A stretch of 64,000 nucleotides of DNA, taken from NCBI RefSeq assembly GCF_025263565.1, contig NZ_CP079865.1, positions 2,418,001 through 2,482,000 on the forward strand. Reading direction: 5' to 3'. How positions within the stretch are numbered: the stretch's first letter is position 1; each line of letters opens with the position of its first letter. Of the stretch, positions 36,121-45,144 are shown piece by piece. A model generated the notes under the pieces. It had not been told where the DNA came from and did no database searches. It saw only the letters and a program-made list of their open reading frames with translations. Source of the DNA: Mycobacterium sp. SMC-8 (GTDB lineage Bacteria > Actinomycetota > Actinomycetes > Mycobacteriales > Mycobacteriaceae). The position numbers and the translations under genes were made by a program.

Positions 36121-36421
36121 CCCTGCCCGGTTCGGCGGCACCAAAACGCGAGGCAGAGGCGTTTCGGTCGGACGGAAGGCGTAGCGGAATACCCGAACGG
36201 GCGCGTAGTCACGCGTGAACCATGTGGCAGAGCGTGTCGTCTGACACCGCATCGTGGTAAGAATGCTGCACCCATGAAGCACGCCGTCGGCGTCGTCTTG
36301 GACCGGGCCGTTCAAATCGGGCAACGGGACGGAAGGCGACTGACATGCGTCCGGGCAGCCCCGGCAAACGTCACGTAGCGTCGACCGACAGTCCGTTTGG
36401 CCGCAGCCGAGGAGAGCACCG
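36121..36421. other. Gap upstream of the kinase gene
   Basis: About 300 bases with no credible gene. It should contain the promoter of the receptor kinase; the ribosome site GAGGAGAG is at its end. I saw no repeat or RNA gene. Confidence 0.5.
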
Positions 36422-38179
36422 GTGAATGCGACAACATTCGGGCGCTATCGGCTCCAGAAGTTGATCGGCCGGGGCGGCATGGGTGAGGTCTACCAGGCCT
36501 ACGACACCAAGACCGACCGCGTCGTCGCACTCAAGGTGCTGCCGCACAGCATGGCCCAGGACGAGACGTTCCAGGCCCGGTTCCGCCGCGAGTCGCAGGC
36601 CGCCGCGGGCATCAACGACCCGCATGTCGTCCCGATCCATGGGTACGGCGAGATCGACGGCCGTCTCTACCTGGACATGCGGCTCATCGAGGGCCGCAAC
36701 CTCGGCACCATGCTGCAGGAATCCGACAAGCCGCTGGGCCCGGCGTTCGCGGTGTCGATCGTCGAGCAGGTTGCCAACGGCCTGGACTCCGCACACAAGC
36801 TGGGCCTGATCCACCGCGACATCAAGCCCTCCAACATCTTGATCACCGGACGCGACTTCGTGTACCTGATCGACTTCGGGCTGGCCCGCAGCGCGGGTGA
36901 ACAGGGGTTGACCACCGCGGGCAGCACGCTGGGCACGCTGGCCTACATGGCGCCGGAGCGGTTCGAAGGCGGCGAGGTCGACGCCCGTTCCGACATCTAC
37001 GCGCTGACCTGCGTGCTCTACGAATGTCTCACCGGGTCAAGGCCTTACCCCGCCGACAGCCTGGAGCAGCAGATCGCCGGGCACATGGTCTCGCCGATCC
37101 CGCGGCCGTCCGACGTCGATTCTCGGCTGTCGGCGTTCGACGAGGTGATCGCCAAAGGCATGGCCAAGAAGCCGGCCCAGCGCTACCAGAGCGCCGGGGA
37201 ACTCGCCCAGGCGGCCAAGCGGGCGCTCAACGCGCCGGTCCGCCGGGGTGCCGGCAGCTCGCGGCACGCGGCCCGGTCGCAACCCAGAAAGCCGCGCAGG
37301 GCGCTGCTGGTCGCGGCGGCCACGACGCTGGCGGTCGCGGTGGCCGCGGTCGGGATGTGGGCGTGGTCGCCGTGGAAGGACGACGACGCCTCCGAGCTGC
37401 CCGCCGGCGCGGTGCCGGAGATTGCGTCGATGGTGCCCGCGGACGTGCGCGGGTCCGGACGCCTGGTCATCGGTGTGAACGTGCCGTATGCGCCGATGGA
37501 GTTCAAGAACGCCGACGGTCAGCTCGTCGGGTTCGACGTCGAGCTGATGAATGCGGTGACGCGGGTGCTCGGCCTGGTGCCCGACTACCGCGACACCACG
37601 TTCGACGCGATCCTGCCCGCGGTGGTGGATGGGACGTTCGACGTCGGGATGTCCTCGGTCACCGACACCAAGGAGCGTGAGGAGCTCGTCGACTTCATCA
37701 CCTACTTCCAGGCCGGCACCCAGTGGGCACGCAGGCCGGGCACCGCGCTGGGGCCGGCATCGGCATGCGGACTGAAAGTCGGTGTAGCAGAAGCCACCCT
37801 GCAGGAAACCGAGGAACTGCCGAGCAAGAGCGATCAGTGCACGGCGGCCGGGATGGCTCCGATCGACATGGTGGTCTTCAAGAGCCAGGACGAAGTCACC
37901 ACCGCGCTGATCAAGGGTGAGGTGGACGCGATGTCCGCCGACTCCCCGGTGACCGGTTTCGCGATCAAACTCAGCCGCGGCGACCTGGTTTCCGCCGGGG
38001 ACGTGTTCGACTCGGCCCCGTACGGGTGGCCGGTGGCCAAGGGCTCGGAATTGATCGAGCCGCTGCGGCTGGCGCTGGAGCACCTGATGGAGACCGGCGA
38101 GTACCGGGCCATCGCCACGATGTGGGGCGTCGAGCGCGGCATGATCGACGAGCCGGTCGTCAACGGCGCCACCAGGTGA
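36422..38179 (+). CDS. Receptor Ser/Thr protein kinase with extracellular amino-acid-binding (SBP family 3) domain
   Basis: 585 residues from GTG 36422. Residues about 8-265 are a complete kinase: glycine loop IGRGGMGEVY, catalytic Lys38, HRD at 131-133, DFG at 151-153 and APE at 177-179, with TTAGSTLGT as activation loop. One membrane helix lies at about 294-315. Residues about 335-575 are an ABC-type family 3 binding domain (RLVIGVNVPYAPMEFKNADG, LVGFDVELMNAVTRVLG, DAILPAVVDGTFDVGMSSVT). It should bind an amino acid or similar ligand outside and pass the signal to the kinase inside. In M. tuberculosis a separate lipoprotein (GlnH) and kinase (PknG) share that job. Confidence 0.95.
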   Translation: MNATTFGRYRLQKLIGRGGMGEVYQAYDTKTDRVVALKVLPHSMAQDETFQARFRRESQAAAGINDPHVVPIHGYGEIDGRLYLDMRLIEGRNLGTMLQESDKPLGPAFAVSIVEQVANGLDSAHKLGLIHRDIKPSNILITGRDFVYLIDFGLARSAGEQGLTTAGSTLGTLAYMAPERFEGGEVDARSDIYALTCVLYECLTGSRPYPADSLEQQIAGHMVSPIPRPSDVDSRLSAFDEVIAKGMAKKPAQRYQSAGELAQAAKRALNAPVRRGAGSSRHAARSQPRKPRRALLVAAATTLAVAVAAVGMWAWSPWKDDDASELPAGAVPEIASMVPADVRGSGRLVIGVNVPYAPMEFKNADGQLVGFDVELMNAVTRVLGLVPDYRDTTFDAILPAVVDGTFDVGMSSVTDTKEREELVDFITYFQAGTQWARRPGTALGPASACGLKVGVAEATLQETEELPSKSDQCTAAGMAPIDMVVFKSQDEVTTALIKGEVDAMSADSPVTGFAIKLSRGDLVSAGDVFDSAPYGWPVAKGSELIEPLRLALEHLMETGEYRAIATMWGVERGMIDEPVVNGATR

Positions 38180-38252
38180 TACGTCACACCCCGGTGTAAA
38201 CGGGCGCGGGGCGGGTACGTCGGCGGTTCACGACGATCCGAAGGAGACGCCG

Positions 38253-38789
38253 ATGAGCGACGACAAGGCCGCCCAGACACGACAGAGTTTCGTGGATTCG
38301 GTGAAGGGCAAGGCCAAAGAGGTGGCCGGCGCGGTCACCGGCAACGATTCCCTGACCGCCGAGGGGCAGCTGCAGCAGTCCGAGGCCAAAGAACGCCGCG
38401 AAGCCAGCCGCACCGAGGCCGAAGCCGACGCGCAGGCCGCCGAGGCTCGCGCGGTGGCCCGTGAAGCCGAGCTCGAGGGCGCCCAGCAGCGCGCCACGGC
38501 CGAGGTGAAAGCCGCCTCCGCCGAGAGCGCGGTGCGCAACGAGCAGGCCGCGCAACGGCAGCGGGTCGAGCAGGCCGGTCGCCAGGACATGGCCCGGGCG
38601 CAGGACACGATCGAGGCTGCGGCCGAAAGGGAGGCCAGACAGGCCGACGCGGAGCGCCGGGCCCAGATCGCCGAGGCCGCCGAGGAGTACCACGAGGCCG
38701 CTGCGGACTACCAGCAGCAGACGGCGGAAGCCGAAAGTGCCGAGGCCCAGGCTGAGCGGCTGCGGGCCCGCGCCGAGGGCACCGACTAA
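38253..38789 (+). CDS. CsbD-family stress protein with long coiled coil
   Basis: 178 residues, AAGGAGACGCCG ribosome site. Residues 8-45 match the CsbD general stress family (SFVDSVKGKAKEVAGAVTGN, DSLTAEGQLQQ). The rest, about residues 45-178, is an uninterrupted Ala/Glu/Arg/Gln-rich helix, likely a coiled coil, a fusion that is common in actinobacteria. Small CsbD proteins are controlled by the stress sigma factor in Bacillus; an RsbW-like gene lies 1 kb downstream here. The exact role is unknown. Confidence 0.85.
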   Translation: MSDDKAAQTRQSFVDSVKGKAKEVAGAVTGNDSLTAEGQLQQSEAKERREASRTEAEADAQAAEARAVAREAELEGAQQRATAEVKAASAESAVRNEQAAQRQRVEQAGRQDMARAQDTIEAAAEREARQADAERRAQIAEAAEEYHEAAADYQQQTAEAESAEAQAERLRARAEGTD

Positions 38790-38813
38790 GCAGACGACAC
38801 CAAGGAGTTGACG

Positions 38814-39491
38814 ATGAGGATCACCGACCTTCCGTTCGCCGTGCTGCGATTCCAGTACCGGTTGGCGCGCACGCCGCTGCGGCTGCTCGAAAACACGGTC
38901 ATGACACGGTTCGACGACGAAGCACCCGCAAAGCTGCTCTATGAGCGTGCCATCGGCGCCGTCGACGCGAGCGCCGGGAGTTTCCTGCGCGACAGCGAAC
39001 TGGAGCAGCAGGGCATCGTGCGGATCGAGAAGGCCGCCGCACTCGGGGAGGCGCTGCGCCTCGACGAGGTGGCCGGCCAGAAGAAGCAGCAGGCCGCCGA
39101 CGAACTGCGCGAAAAGCGCGAGAAGGCCGCCACCGCACCGCAGGAAGCCGGACGGCAAGCCCGTCAGCGGATGCAGAACGCGCAGGAGAAGGCCGACAAG
39201 CGCACCCAGGACGTGGCGCAGAGCGTCGCCTCCCGTACCGCGGAGGCCAAGCGGGAGGTTGACCAGGCGGCCGGCCAGAAGGTCGAAGCCGCCGAACTGG
39301 CCAAGCGCAGCGCACAGAACCGCAGCCGTGCCGCCGAGAAGGTCGTCACCTCGGCGGCCGACAAGCAGCTCGACGACGCGGCGTCCAAGCGCAGTGCGGC
39401 CGCGGGGGCCCGGGCGCACGCCGACCGGTTGGAGGAGTTCAGCGAAACCGAGAAGGAGAAGCGGCAGGCGGCCGGAAAGCGCGACCTGTGA
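38814..39491 (+). CDS. Coiled-coil protein of the mycobacterial 'IF2-like' type
   Basis: 225 residues from ATG 38814, AAGGAG six bases upstream. The first 45 residues (ITDLPFAVLRFQYRLARTPL) could lie on the membrane surface; the rest is a long charged helix with Ala/Lys/Glu/Gln repeats (KKQQAADELREKREKAATAP). Databases often label such proteins 'IF2 family' because of the low-complexity helix; I see no GTPase motif, so that name is misleading. Directly follows the CsbD gene (24 bases), and overlaps the next gene by four bases, so the three are one operon. Confidence 0.75.
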   Translation: MRITDLPFAVLRFQYRLARTPLRLLENTVMTRFDDEAPAKLLYERAIGAVDASAGSFLRDSELEQQGIVRIEKAAALGEALRLDEVAGQKKQQAADELREKREKAATAPQEAGRQARQRMQNAQEKADKRTQDVAQSVASRTAEAKREVDQAAGQKVEAAELAKRSAQNRSRAAEKVVTSAADKQLDDAASKRSAAAGARAHADRLEEFSETEKEKRQAAGKRDL

Positions 39492-39727
39492 CCGCGCTAC
39501 CTCCCGATCCCGATCCCAAGGACACCCCCGGCACCGAGCGTGCCGGGGGTGTTTCCCCGGGCGACACCCCTCCGGATTCTGCTCAGACGCGGGCGACGGC
39601 CAACCCCGATCCCGCGGCCGGACGCAACCTGACGCCGAGAGCGATCATCACGTTCGTCGTGGTGGGGCTGTTCGTGCTGCTGTTCGTGGCGACGGCGATC
39701 TATCTGCTGATCGACGTGGTGGGCTAG
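39488..39727 (+). CDS. Small single-pass membrane protein (DUF6480-like)
   Basis: 79 residues from GTG 39488, which overlaps the stop of the preceding gene (GTGA). Residues 1-45 are Pro/Asp/Thr-rich, and residues about 53-76 form one membrane helix (AIITFVVVGLFVLLFVATAI). Family unknown in function; seems to be DUF6480. A perfect hairpin followed by TTT is embedded in codons 12-23. Its 3' end overlaps the convergent RsbW-like gene by four bases. Confidence 0.75.
   Translation: MTALPPDPDPKDTPGTERAGGVSPGDTPPDSAQTRATANPDPAAGRNLTPRAIITFVVVGLFVLLFVATAIYLLIDVVG
39522..39554 (+). promoter_or_regulatory. Terminator-like hairpin inside a coding region
   Basis: ACACCCCCGGCAC pairs perfectly with GTGCCGGGGGTGT over 13 bases, loop CGAGC, then TT. 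It covers codons 12-23 of the small membrane protein gene. It might terminate or attenuate most transcripts of the CsbD/coiled-coil operon before the last gene. Confidence 0.7.
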
Positions 39728-40161
39728 GAACAGCAGCGGTAGTCCAGGCACAACGTGGTGCCCTCGCGGCGCCCGCTGATCGTGCAGTGGTCGGCGAGCG
39801 CCTGCATCAGCGCCACCCCGCGCCCGCGGCGATTGTGCCGAGGCTGTGGGCCGGGCTCGGGTGCACGCCAGCTGCCGTGGTCGGTGATGCACACACTCAG
39901 GCACTGGTTGGTGGGTTCGAAGTCGGCCCGCACGGTCATCGGCCCGGCGGCCGACTGGTCGGCGTAGGCGTGGTCGACGCAGTTGGCCAAGGCTTCGTTG
40001 ACCGCCATCAGGATGTCGTTGCGCTGGACGTCGGCGACGCCGCGCTCACGCAGCCACTCGCTGAACCGCTGCCGCAGCTCAGCGGCGTTGGTCGCTGTCG
40101 CCGCACGGCTGACCGTCAGTTGCTCGGAGGTCTGTGACGTCAGCGGCGAGATAACAGTCAT
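39724..40161 (-). CDS. RsbW-like anti-sigma factor / serine kinase (HATPase)
   Basis: 145 residues. The GHKL-type ATP-binding fold is visible: N box ILMAVNEALANCVDHAY, G1 region VCITDHGSW and G2 region RRGRGVALMQALADHCTI. Proteins of this size bind a sigma factor and phosphorylate an anti-anti-sigma protein. The Trp/Arg-rich loop between G1 and G2 and C-terminal CLDYRCCS with cysteines are peculiar to this branch. No sigma factor or anti-anti-sigma gene is next to it, so the partner is elsewhere. Convergent with the CsbD operon. Confidence 0.88.
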   Translation of the reverse strand: MTVISPLTSQTSEQLTVSRAATATNAAELRQRFSEWLRERGVADVQRNDILMAVNEALANCVDHAYADQSAAGPMTVRADFEPTNQCLSVCITDHGSWRAPEPGPQPRHNRRGRGVALMQALADHCTISGRREGTTLCLDYRCCS

Positions 40162-40212
40162 GTTTTGGGGCTACCCGACTTCCTGCAAGATCAGACAACG
40201 GATTTCGTCACT

Positions 40213-42408
40213 TCAAGACGTCGTCACCGGACTGCGATGCTTGGCCTCCAGAGCGGTGCCCTCGATGTCGAGGTCGGGCACGTACTTGTCGAACCACTTC
40301 GAGTGCGCCCACATCTTGTCGCCGAGCATCGCCATCACCGCCGGAATCAGGGTGAGCCGCACCACGAATGCGTCCAGGAACACTCCGGCGGCCAAGGTCA
40401 GGCCGACCGATTTGATGATCGGGTCGCCGCCGGCCAGGAACGCGATGAAGACCCCGAACATGATCAGCGCCGCGGCCGTCACCACCCGCGCCGACAGGCC
40501 CACCCCGGTGCGGACCGCGGCCAGCGCGGCGTCCGGCCCGGAATGGGTGGCGAGCTCTTCTTTGATCCGCGACACCACGAACACCTCGTAGTCGCTGGAC
40601 AGCCCAAAGATGATGGCCAGCACGACGATCGGCAGGAAGCTGATCGTCTCGCCGGGCGTGATGCCGAGAAGGCCGGCACCCCAACCCCATTGGAACACCG
40701 CCACCTGCACGCCGAGTGCGGCGAACACCGACAGCAGGAACCCGATGATCGAGGTCAGCGGCACCATCGCCGCGCGGAACGCGACGGTCAGCAGCAGGAA
40801 CGCCAGCCCGACGACCACGACGACGAACACCGGCAATGCCGCGGCCAGCTTGTCGGAGGTGTCGATGTTGGACGCGGTGGTGCCGCCGACCAGGAACCGC
40901 ACCCCGTTGTCGGCTTCGATGGCGGCGCGGTCGGCGCGGATGCGTTTGACCAGGTCCGCGGTCTCGGTGTCGTTGGGTCCGGTCTCCGGGATGACCTGGA
41001 TCACCGCGGTGCGGGCGTCGCCGCCGGCCGGAGCGGCCGCGACGACGCCGTCTTCGCGGGCGATGTTCGACGCGATGGTCTGCACCGCGTCCGGGCTGGA
41101 CGCGGTGGTCAGGTCCGCGACCACGAGCAGCGGGCCGTTGAAGCCGGGGCCGAGGTGTTCGGCGGTCAGATCGTAGGCCTGCCGGGAGGTGTTGGACTCC
41201 GGCTGCGACGATCCGCTGGGCAGGCCGAGATGCATTGACAGCGCCGGTAATCCGATCACGATCAACGCGGCCGAGCCGCCCAGCAGCAAAGGTTTGCGGA
41301 ACCGCACCACGAATCGGGCCCACGCCGCGCCGAGGGTGCGCTGCGGGGTGTAGGCGGCGACCTGGGCCACCTCCTTGGGGCGGTGCGGCTGCAACGGCGG
41401 TTCGATGAACGTGGCGACCTTGCCGCCGGCGAACCCGAACAGCGCAGGCAGCAGCGTCAATGCGATGAGCATCGCGATCACCACGGCTACCGCCGCGGCG
41501 ACGCCCATGTACGTCAGGAACGGGATACCGACGACGGACAGTCCGCACAGCGCGATCACGACCGTCAGCGCGGCGAACACCACCGACCCGCCCGCGGTGC
41601 CGACGGCCAGCCCGGCCGCCTCCTCACGGGGCATCAGCAGCAGCAGATTGTTGCGGTACCGGTTCAGGATGAACAGCGCGTAGTCAATGCCGCAGGACAG
41701 GCCGAGCATCAACGCCAGCGACAGCGACGCCGTCGGCACCTCGACGAACGCCGCGACGACCAAGATGCCCAGCGCGCCGATGCCCACGCCGATGCTCGCG
41801 GTCAGGATCGGCAGACCGGCGGCGACGATCGCGCCGAAGGTGATGAGCAGGATCAGGAACGCGACGCCGATACCGATGATCTCGGGCAGGTGCGGGACGG
41901 CGACCTTGTAGCCCGGGAACACCGCGCCGGAGTATTCGACCTGCAGACCGGCGTCCTGCACCGGTTTCATCGTGTCCTCGAGTGTGGTCAGCGCCCGGTC
42001 GCTCACCTCGCCGATCGGGGCCTTCCACTGCACGGTGCCCAGCCCGACGCGTCCGTCGGGGGAGACCTGCCGCGTCTGGGCCGGGCCGGCGGCTGCGGCG
42101 ATGTCGGGGAGCGTCGACAGGCGCGCGACGGCGTCGTCGATGGCCGGCGTGAAGTCGGTGACCGCGCGTCCCTCGGGCGCGGCGAACGTGATCTGTGTCT
42201 GCGCTCCGCCGTAGGCGGGCAGGTTCTGCTGCAACTGCTCGACGGCGCGCTGGGACTCGGTCCCGGGGATGGTGAAGTTGTCGCTGGGCTGCCCGCGGAA
42301 TCCGGCGAACGCCAGCGCCACCGCTGCGAGCACGGCGAGCCAGGCGCCCAGAACGATCCACCGACGACGGAAACTGAACGCACCGAGCGCATAGAGGTAG
42401 CGCGACAT
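40213..42408 (-). CDS. MMPL/RND-type membrane transporter
   Basis: 731 residues from ATG 42408 (GTGAGG six bases upstream); GTG 42420 is an alternative. The RND fold with twelve helices in two halves is clear. The proton-relay aspartates are in LSCGIDYALFILNRY (first half) and LSSDYEVFVVSRIKEE (second half). The N-terminal periplasmic loop (NFTIPGTESQRAVEQLQQNL) is typical of the short MmpL11/YdfJ branch rather than the large MmpL4/5 type. It exports lipids or small hydrophobic molecules. No MmpS partner is next to it. Divergent from the P450 gene. Confidence 0.93.
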   Translation of the reverse strand: MSRYLYALGAFSFRRRWIVLGAWLAVLAAVALAFAGFRGQPSDNFTIPGTESQRAVEQLQQNLPAYGGAQTQITFAAPEGRAVTDFTPAIDDAVARLSTLPDIAAAAGPAQTRQVSPDGRVGLGTVQWKAPIGEVSDRALTTLEDTMKPVQDAGLQVEYSGAVFPGYKVAVPHLPEIIGIGVAFLILLITFGAIVAAGLPILTASIGVGIGALGILVVAAFVEVPTASLSLALMLGLSCGIDYALFILNRYRNNLLLLMPREEAAGLAVGTAGGSVVFAALTVVIALCGLSVVGIPFLTYMGVAAAVAVVIAMLIALTLLPALFGFAGGKVATFIEPPLQPHRPKEVAQVAAYTPQRTLGAAWARFVVRFRKPLLLGGSAALIVIGLPALSMHLGLPSGSSQPESNTSRQAYDLTAEHLGPGFNGPLLVVADLTTASSPDAVQTIASNIAREDGVVAAAPAGGDARTAVIQVIPETGPNDTETADLVKRIRADRAAIEADNGVRFLVGGTTASNIDTSDKLAAALPVFVVVVVGLAFLLLTVAFRAAMVPLTSIIGFLLSVFAALGVQVAVFQWGWGAGLLGITPGETISFLPIVVLAIIFGLSSDYEVFVVSRIKEELATHSGPDAALAAVRTGVGLSARVVTAAALIMFGVFIAFLAGGDPIIKSVGLTLAAGVFLDAFVVRLTLIPAVMAMLGDKMWAHSKWFDKYVPDLDIEGTALEAKHRSPVTTS

Positions 42409-42569
42409 GGTGTTCCTCACGGTTCATGCAGACGGATAAATCTGGGCTGTCTGTGCCCGCTGCGCCGACCGGTTACGCGTGCGCCGCGGTGTGATCTGTG
42501 CGACCGGGGCTACCCGCCTGAGGCCCGGATAACCGTTCCGCACCCGCGGACGGCTCGTACGCTGGGACG

Positions 42570-43913
42570 ATGACGACGACGTCATTGCCGCCGGGCCCGC
42601 GGTTACCCCGGTCGCTGCAGGCCACGCTGATGCTGAGATGCGGCCCGCGCTATCTGGCCGCGTGCCGGCGCCGCTACGGGGCGACCTTCACGCTGCGGGT
42701 GGCAGGAATGGGCACGCTGGTCTACCTGACCGATCCCGCCGACATCAAGACGGTGTTCGCCGGGGACCCGCGGGTGTTTCATGCCGGCGAGGCCAACGCG
42801 ATGCTGGCCGGTCTGCTGGGTAAGTCGTCGGTGCTGGTGATCGACGGCGACGTTCACCGCGAGCGCAGGCGGCTGATGCTCGCGCCGTTCGCGCGCGACG
42901 CGGTCGCGGCGCAGGAGTCGACCATTGCGCAGATCGCCGCGGACAACATCGCCGGCTGGCCGCTGCGCCGGACGTTCCCGGCCGCGCCGAAGATGTCGGA
43001 GATCACGCTGGAAGTGATCCTGCGGACGGTGATCGGAGCCAGTGACCCCGCCCGGCTGGCGGCGCTGCGGGCGGTGATGCCCCGGGTGCTGCGGGTCGGA
43101 CCCTGGCAGACACTGGGCATCGCGAACCCGGACCTGCTCCGCCGGCGGCCGTGGCGCTCGGTGCGCGACGCCATCGCCGAGGCCGACCGGCTGCTCTACG
43201 CCGAGATCGCCGACCGTCGCGCCGACCCGAACCTGGCCGGCCGCACCGACGCCCTCGCGATGCTGGTCCGCGCCGACGGCATGACCGATCAGGAACTGCG
43301 CGATCAGCTGATGACGCTGCTGGCGGCCGGGCACGACACCACCGCGACCAGCCTGTCGTGGGCGCTGGAGCGGCTCACCCGTCACCCTGCACTGCTGGCC
43401 AAGGCGGTGCGCGCGGCGCGCGACGGCGACGACGAGTACCTGGACGCGGTCGGCAAGGAGACGTTGCGGAACCGGTCGGTGGTGTTCGACGTCGGCCGCG
43501 TGCTCACCGAGCCCGTCCCGCTCGCCGGCCACCTGCTCCCGGACGGGGTGATGGTGATCCCCGGCCTGGTGCTAGTGCACATGGATCCACGGCTGTATCC
43601 CGACCCGCATCGCTTCGATCCCGACCGGATGGTCGGGGCGACGCTCAGCCCGTCGTCGTACCTGCCGTTCGGCGGCGGCAACCGGCGCTGTCTGGGCGCG
43701 ACGTTCGCCAACGTCGAGTTCCGGGTGGTGCTGCGCGAGATCCTGCGCCGCGTCGAGCTGGAGACCACCAACGCGCGTGGGGAGCGGCGCCGGCTGCGGG
43801 CCGTCATCTTCGAACCGCACCGCGGCGCACGGATCAGGGTCCGGGCCAGGTACACGGCGCCCGCGGCGGCGCAATCCGCTGCACCGTCCTGTCCGGTCAG
43901 CCATCCCGGCTGA
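42570..43913 (+). CDS. Cytochrome P450
   Basis: 447 residues from ATG 42570. I-helix oxygen motif LAAGHDTTATSLSWALERL, the K-helix Glu-x-x-Arg in GKETLRNRSVV, the ERR-triad arginine region DPHRFDPDRM, and heme loop SYLPFGGGNRRCLGATFANV with ligand Cys374. It resembles the mycobacterial CYP138-like branch, but I am not sure of the subfamily. Needs a ferredoxin and reductase encoded elsewhere. Substrate unknown; the divergent MMPL gene suggests lipid-related work, by inference only. Confidence 0.94.
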   Translation: MTTTSLPPGPRLPRSLQATLMLRCGPRYLAACRRRYGATFTLRVAGMGTLVYLTDPADIKTVFAGDPRVFHAGEANAMLAGLLGKSSVLVIDGDVHRERRRLMLAPFARDAVAAQESTIAQIAADNIAGWPLRRTFPAAPKMSEITLEVILRTVIGASDPARLAALRAVMPRVLRVGPWQTLGIANPDLLRRRPWRSVRDAIAEADRLLYAEIADRRADPNLAGRTDALAMLVRADGMTDQELRDQLMTLLAAGHDTTATSLSWALERLTRHPALLAKAVRAARDGDDEYLDAVGKETLRNRSVVFDVGRVLTEPVPLAGHLLPDGVMVIPGLVLVHMDPRLYPDPHRFDPDRMVGATLSPSSYLPFGGGNRRCLGATFANVEFRVVLREILRRVELETTNARGERRRLRAVIFEPHRGARIRVRARYTAPAAAQSAAPSCPVSHPG

Positions 43914-44062
43914 GGGTCGAGGTGTACTCTCGAACACAGGTCGAGTTCGCGGACAGTGGGTCCGCCGCCACAACGTGGCAGGTATGTACTCGACCCGCGA
44001 CGCGATTCTCTTCGCTCGGACACTGTGCGGGGCACGCCCGGCACCACTCAAGGATTTTCACT

Positions 44063-44203
44063 ATGGACACGTCTGACTTGTTCTCGCATCGACAGACTGC
44101 GCAGGCCGAGCCACTCGGCAACACCTCCGACGAGCGGGTGCAGAACCCGATCTTCTCCGATCTTCAGCAGAACGGTTCACCCACCGAATCGCGTTCGCGG
44201 TGA
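44063..44203 (+). CDS. Short hypothetical protein upstream of DUF5994 gene
   Basis: 46 residues from ATG 44063 with AAGGA eight bases upstream, starting MDTSDLFSHRQTAQAEPL and ending in SPTESRSR. It is polar and probably unfolded. Its stop overlaps the GTG of the DUF5994 gene (GTGA), which favours translation coupling and argues that it is real. No family recognised. Confidence 0.5.
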   Translation: MDTSDLFSHRQTAQAEPLGNTSDERVQNPIFSDLQQNGSPTESRSR

Positions 44204-44685
44204 ACGGAATACCGCTCGCACGGCGGGCGGCAAGACCGGTCAGGGTGACCCTGGCCAAAGAACTCGGCACCGGCATCGACGGCGCGTGGTGGCCGCACTC
44301 GGCGGCGATGGCGCGCGAATTGCCCGATCTGATCGGCGCATTACACCCGCAGTTGGGCGAGGTACTCGGAATCCGGGTCAACTGGTCGGCCACCGAAGGG
44401 CAGCTCGACCTGGAGACCATCGCGACGGCCTCCACCCACAAACTTCCCGGTGAACACCACCGGCGCCCACGCCTGATGAACATCGACGGCCGCACCGCGT
44501 GCGTCAAACTGCTGGTGGTACCGAGCATGACGTCGCAGGCGCTGGGCGCGATGGTGTTACGCACCGCCGCACGGCTGCCCACCTCCGAGGGGATGGGCGA
44601 CGGACGGCTGTTCAACACCGCGTGTGTGGTGATGCGTCTGGCCGAGGCCGAGAGCAGAAAGTGGAGCGAGACAGCCGCGATCTAG
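44200..44685 (+). CDS. DUF5994 family protein
   Basis: 161 residues from GTG 44200. The signature is LAKELGTGIDGAWWPHSAAM, found in DUF5994 proteins of actinobacteria, followed by ELPDLIGALHPQLGEVLGIR and ACVKLLVVPSMTS. Function is unknown. A second, diverged copy lies at 49085-49537. It precedes the cold-shock gene, but the space between suggests a separate promoter. Confidence 0.82.
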   Translation: MNGIPLARRAARPVRVTLAKELGTGIDGAWWPHSAAMARELPDLIGALHPQLGEVLGIRVNWSATEGQLDLETIATASTHKLPGEHHRRPRLMNIDGRTACVKLLVVPSMTSQALGAMVLRTAARLPTSEGMGDGRLFNTACVVMRLAEAESRKWSETAAI

Positions 44686-44739
44686 CGCGCGACAGCCGAA
44701 ATTGAAAGCGTTGCGCTGCAGCGAATGTGGAAGCGAATT

Positions 44740-44760
44740 TGCACATGCCTAGGTTGTGCA
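44740..44760. promoter_or_regulatory. Inverted repeat upstream of the cold-shock gene
   Basis: TGCACA and TGTGCA flank a CCTAGG-containing centre, forming a 21-base near-symmetrical site 66 bases before the cspA start. It could be an operator or form part of the cold-responsive leader RNA. Confidence 0.45.
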
Positions 44761-44826
44761 CCCGGGCCGTGCTAGCCTGATCTTGGATGTCTGTCTGACA
44801 TTCGATCAAAGTGAGAGAAGAAATGT

Positions 44827-45030
44827 ATGGCACAGGGAACTGTGAAATGGTTCAACGGCGATAAGGGCTTCGGCTTCATCGCTCCCGATGGCGGCGCACC
44901 GGATGTGTTTGTCCACTACTCGGAGATCACCGGCAGCGGATACCGCTCGCTCGACGAGAATCAGCGCGTCGAGTTCGAGGTGGAACAGGGGAACAAGGGG
45001 CCGCAGGCCGTCCGAGTGACCGCGGTCTAA
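44827..45030 (+). CDS. Cold-shock protein (CspA family)
   Basis: 67 residues, normal for the family. It has RNP1 [10 protein letters not shown] and RNP2 VFVHYSEI, the RNA-binding strands of the cold-shock OB fold, and the [10 protein letters not shown] aromatic cluster. It binds single-stranded RNA/DNA and melts RNA structure at low temperature. The approximately 100-base leader is more AT-rich than the surroundings and could carry cold-responsive regulation. A strong terminator follows. Confidence 0.97.
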   Translation: MAQGTVKWFNGDKGFGFIAPDGGAPDVFVHYSEITGSGYRSLDENQRVEFEVEQGNKGPQAVRVTAV

Positions 45031-45050
45031 CAGACTTCAGATTCCGCAGT

Positions 45051-45082
45051 GTGGGCTGGCAGGAGAAATCCTGTCAGCCCAC
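45051..45082 (+). terminator. Terminator of the cold-shock gene
   Basis: GTGGGCTGGCAGGA pairs with TCCTGTCAGCCCAC (one G-T pair in 14), loop GAAA, then TCTCCTTT. It lies 20 bases after the stop codon. Confidence 0.85.
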
Positions 45083-45144
45083 TCTCCTTTCAGGGCGAAA
45101 AACCGACGTTATCGCCAGAACCCACAACGGATTCGGTAGTTTCT

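Noticed and set aside
38941..40137. 398-residue plus-strand frame over the coiled-coil and RsbW-like genes
   Set aside because: It crosses several well-supported genes in another frame and is almost only Arg/Pro/Ser.
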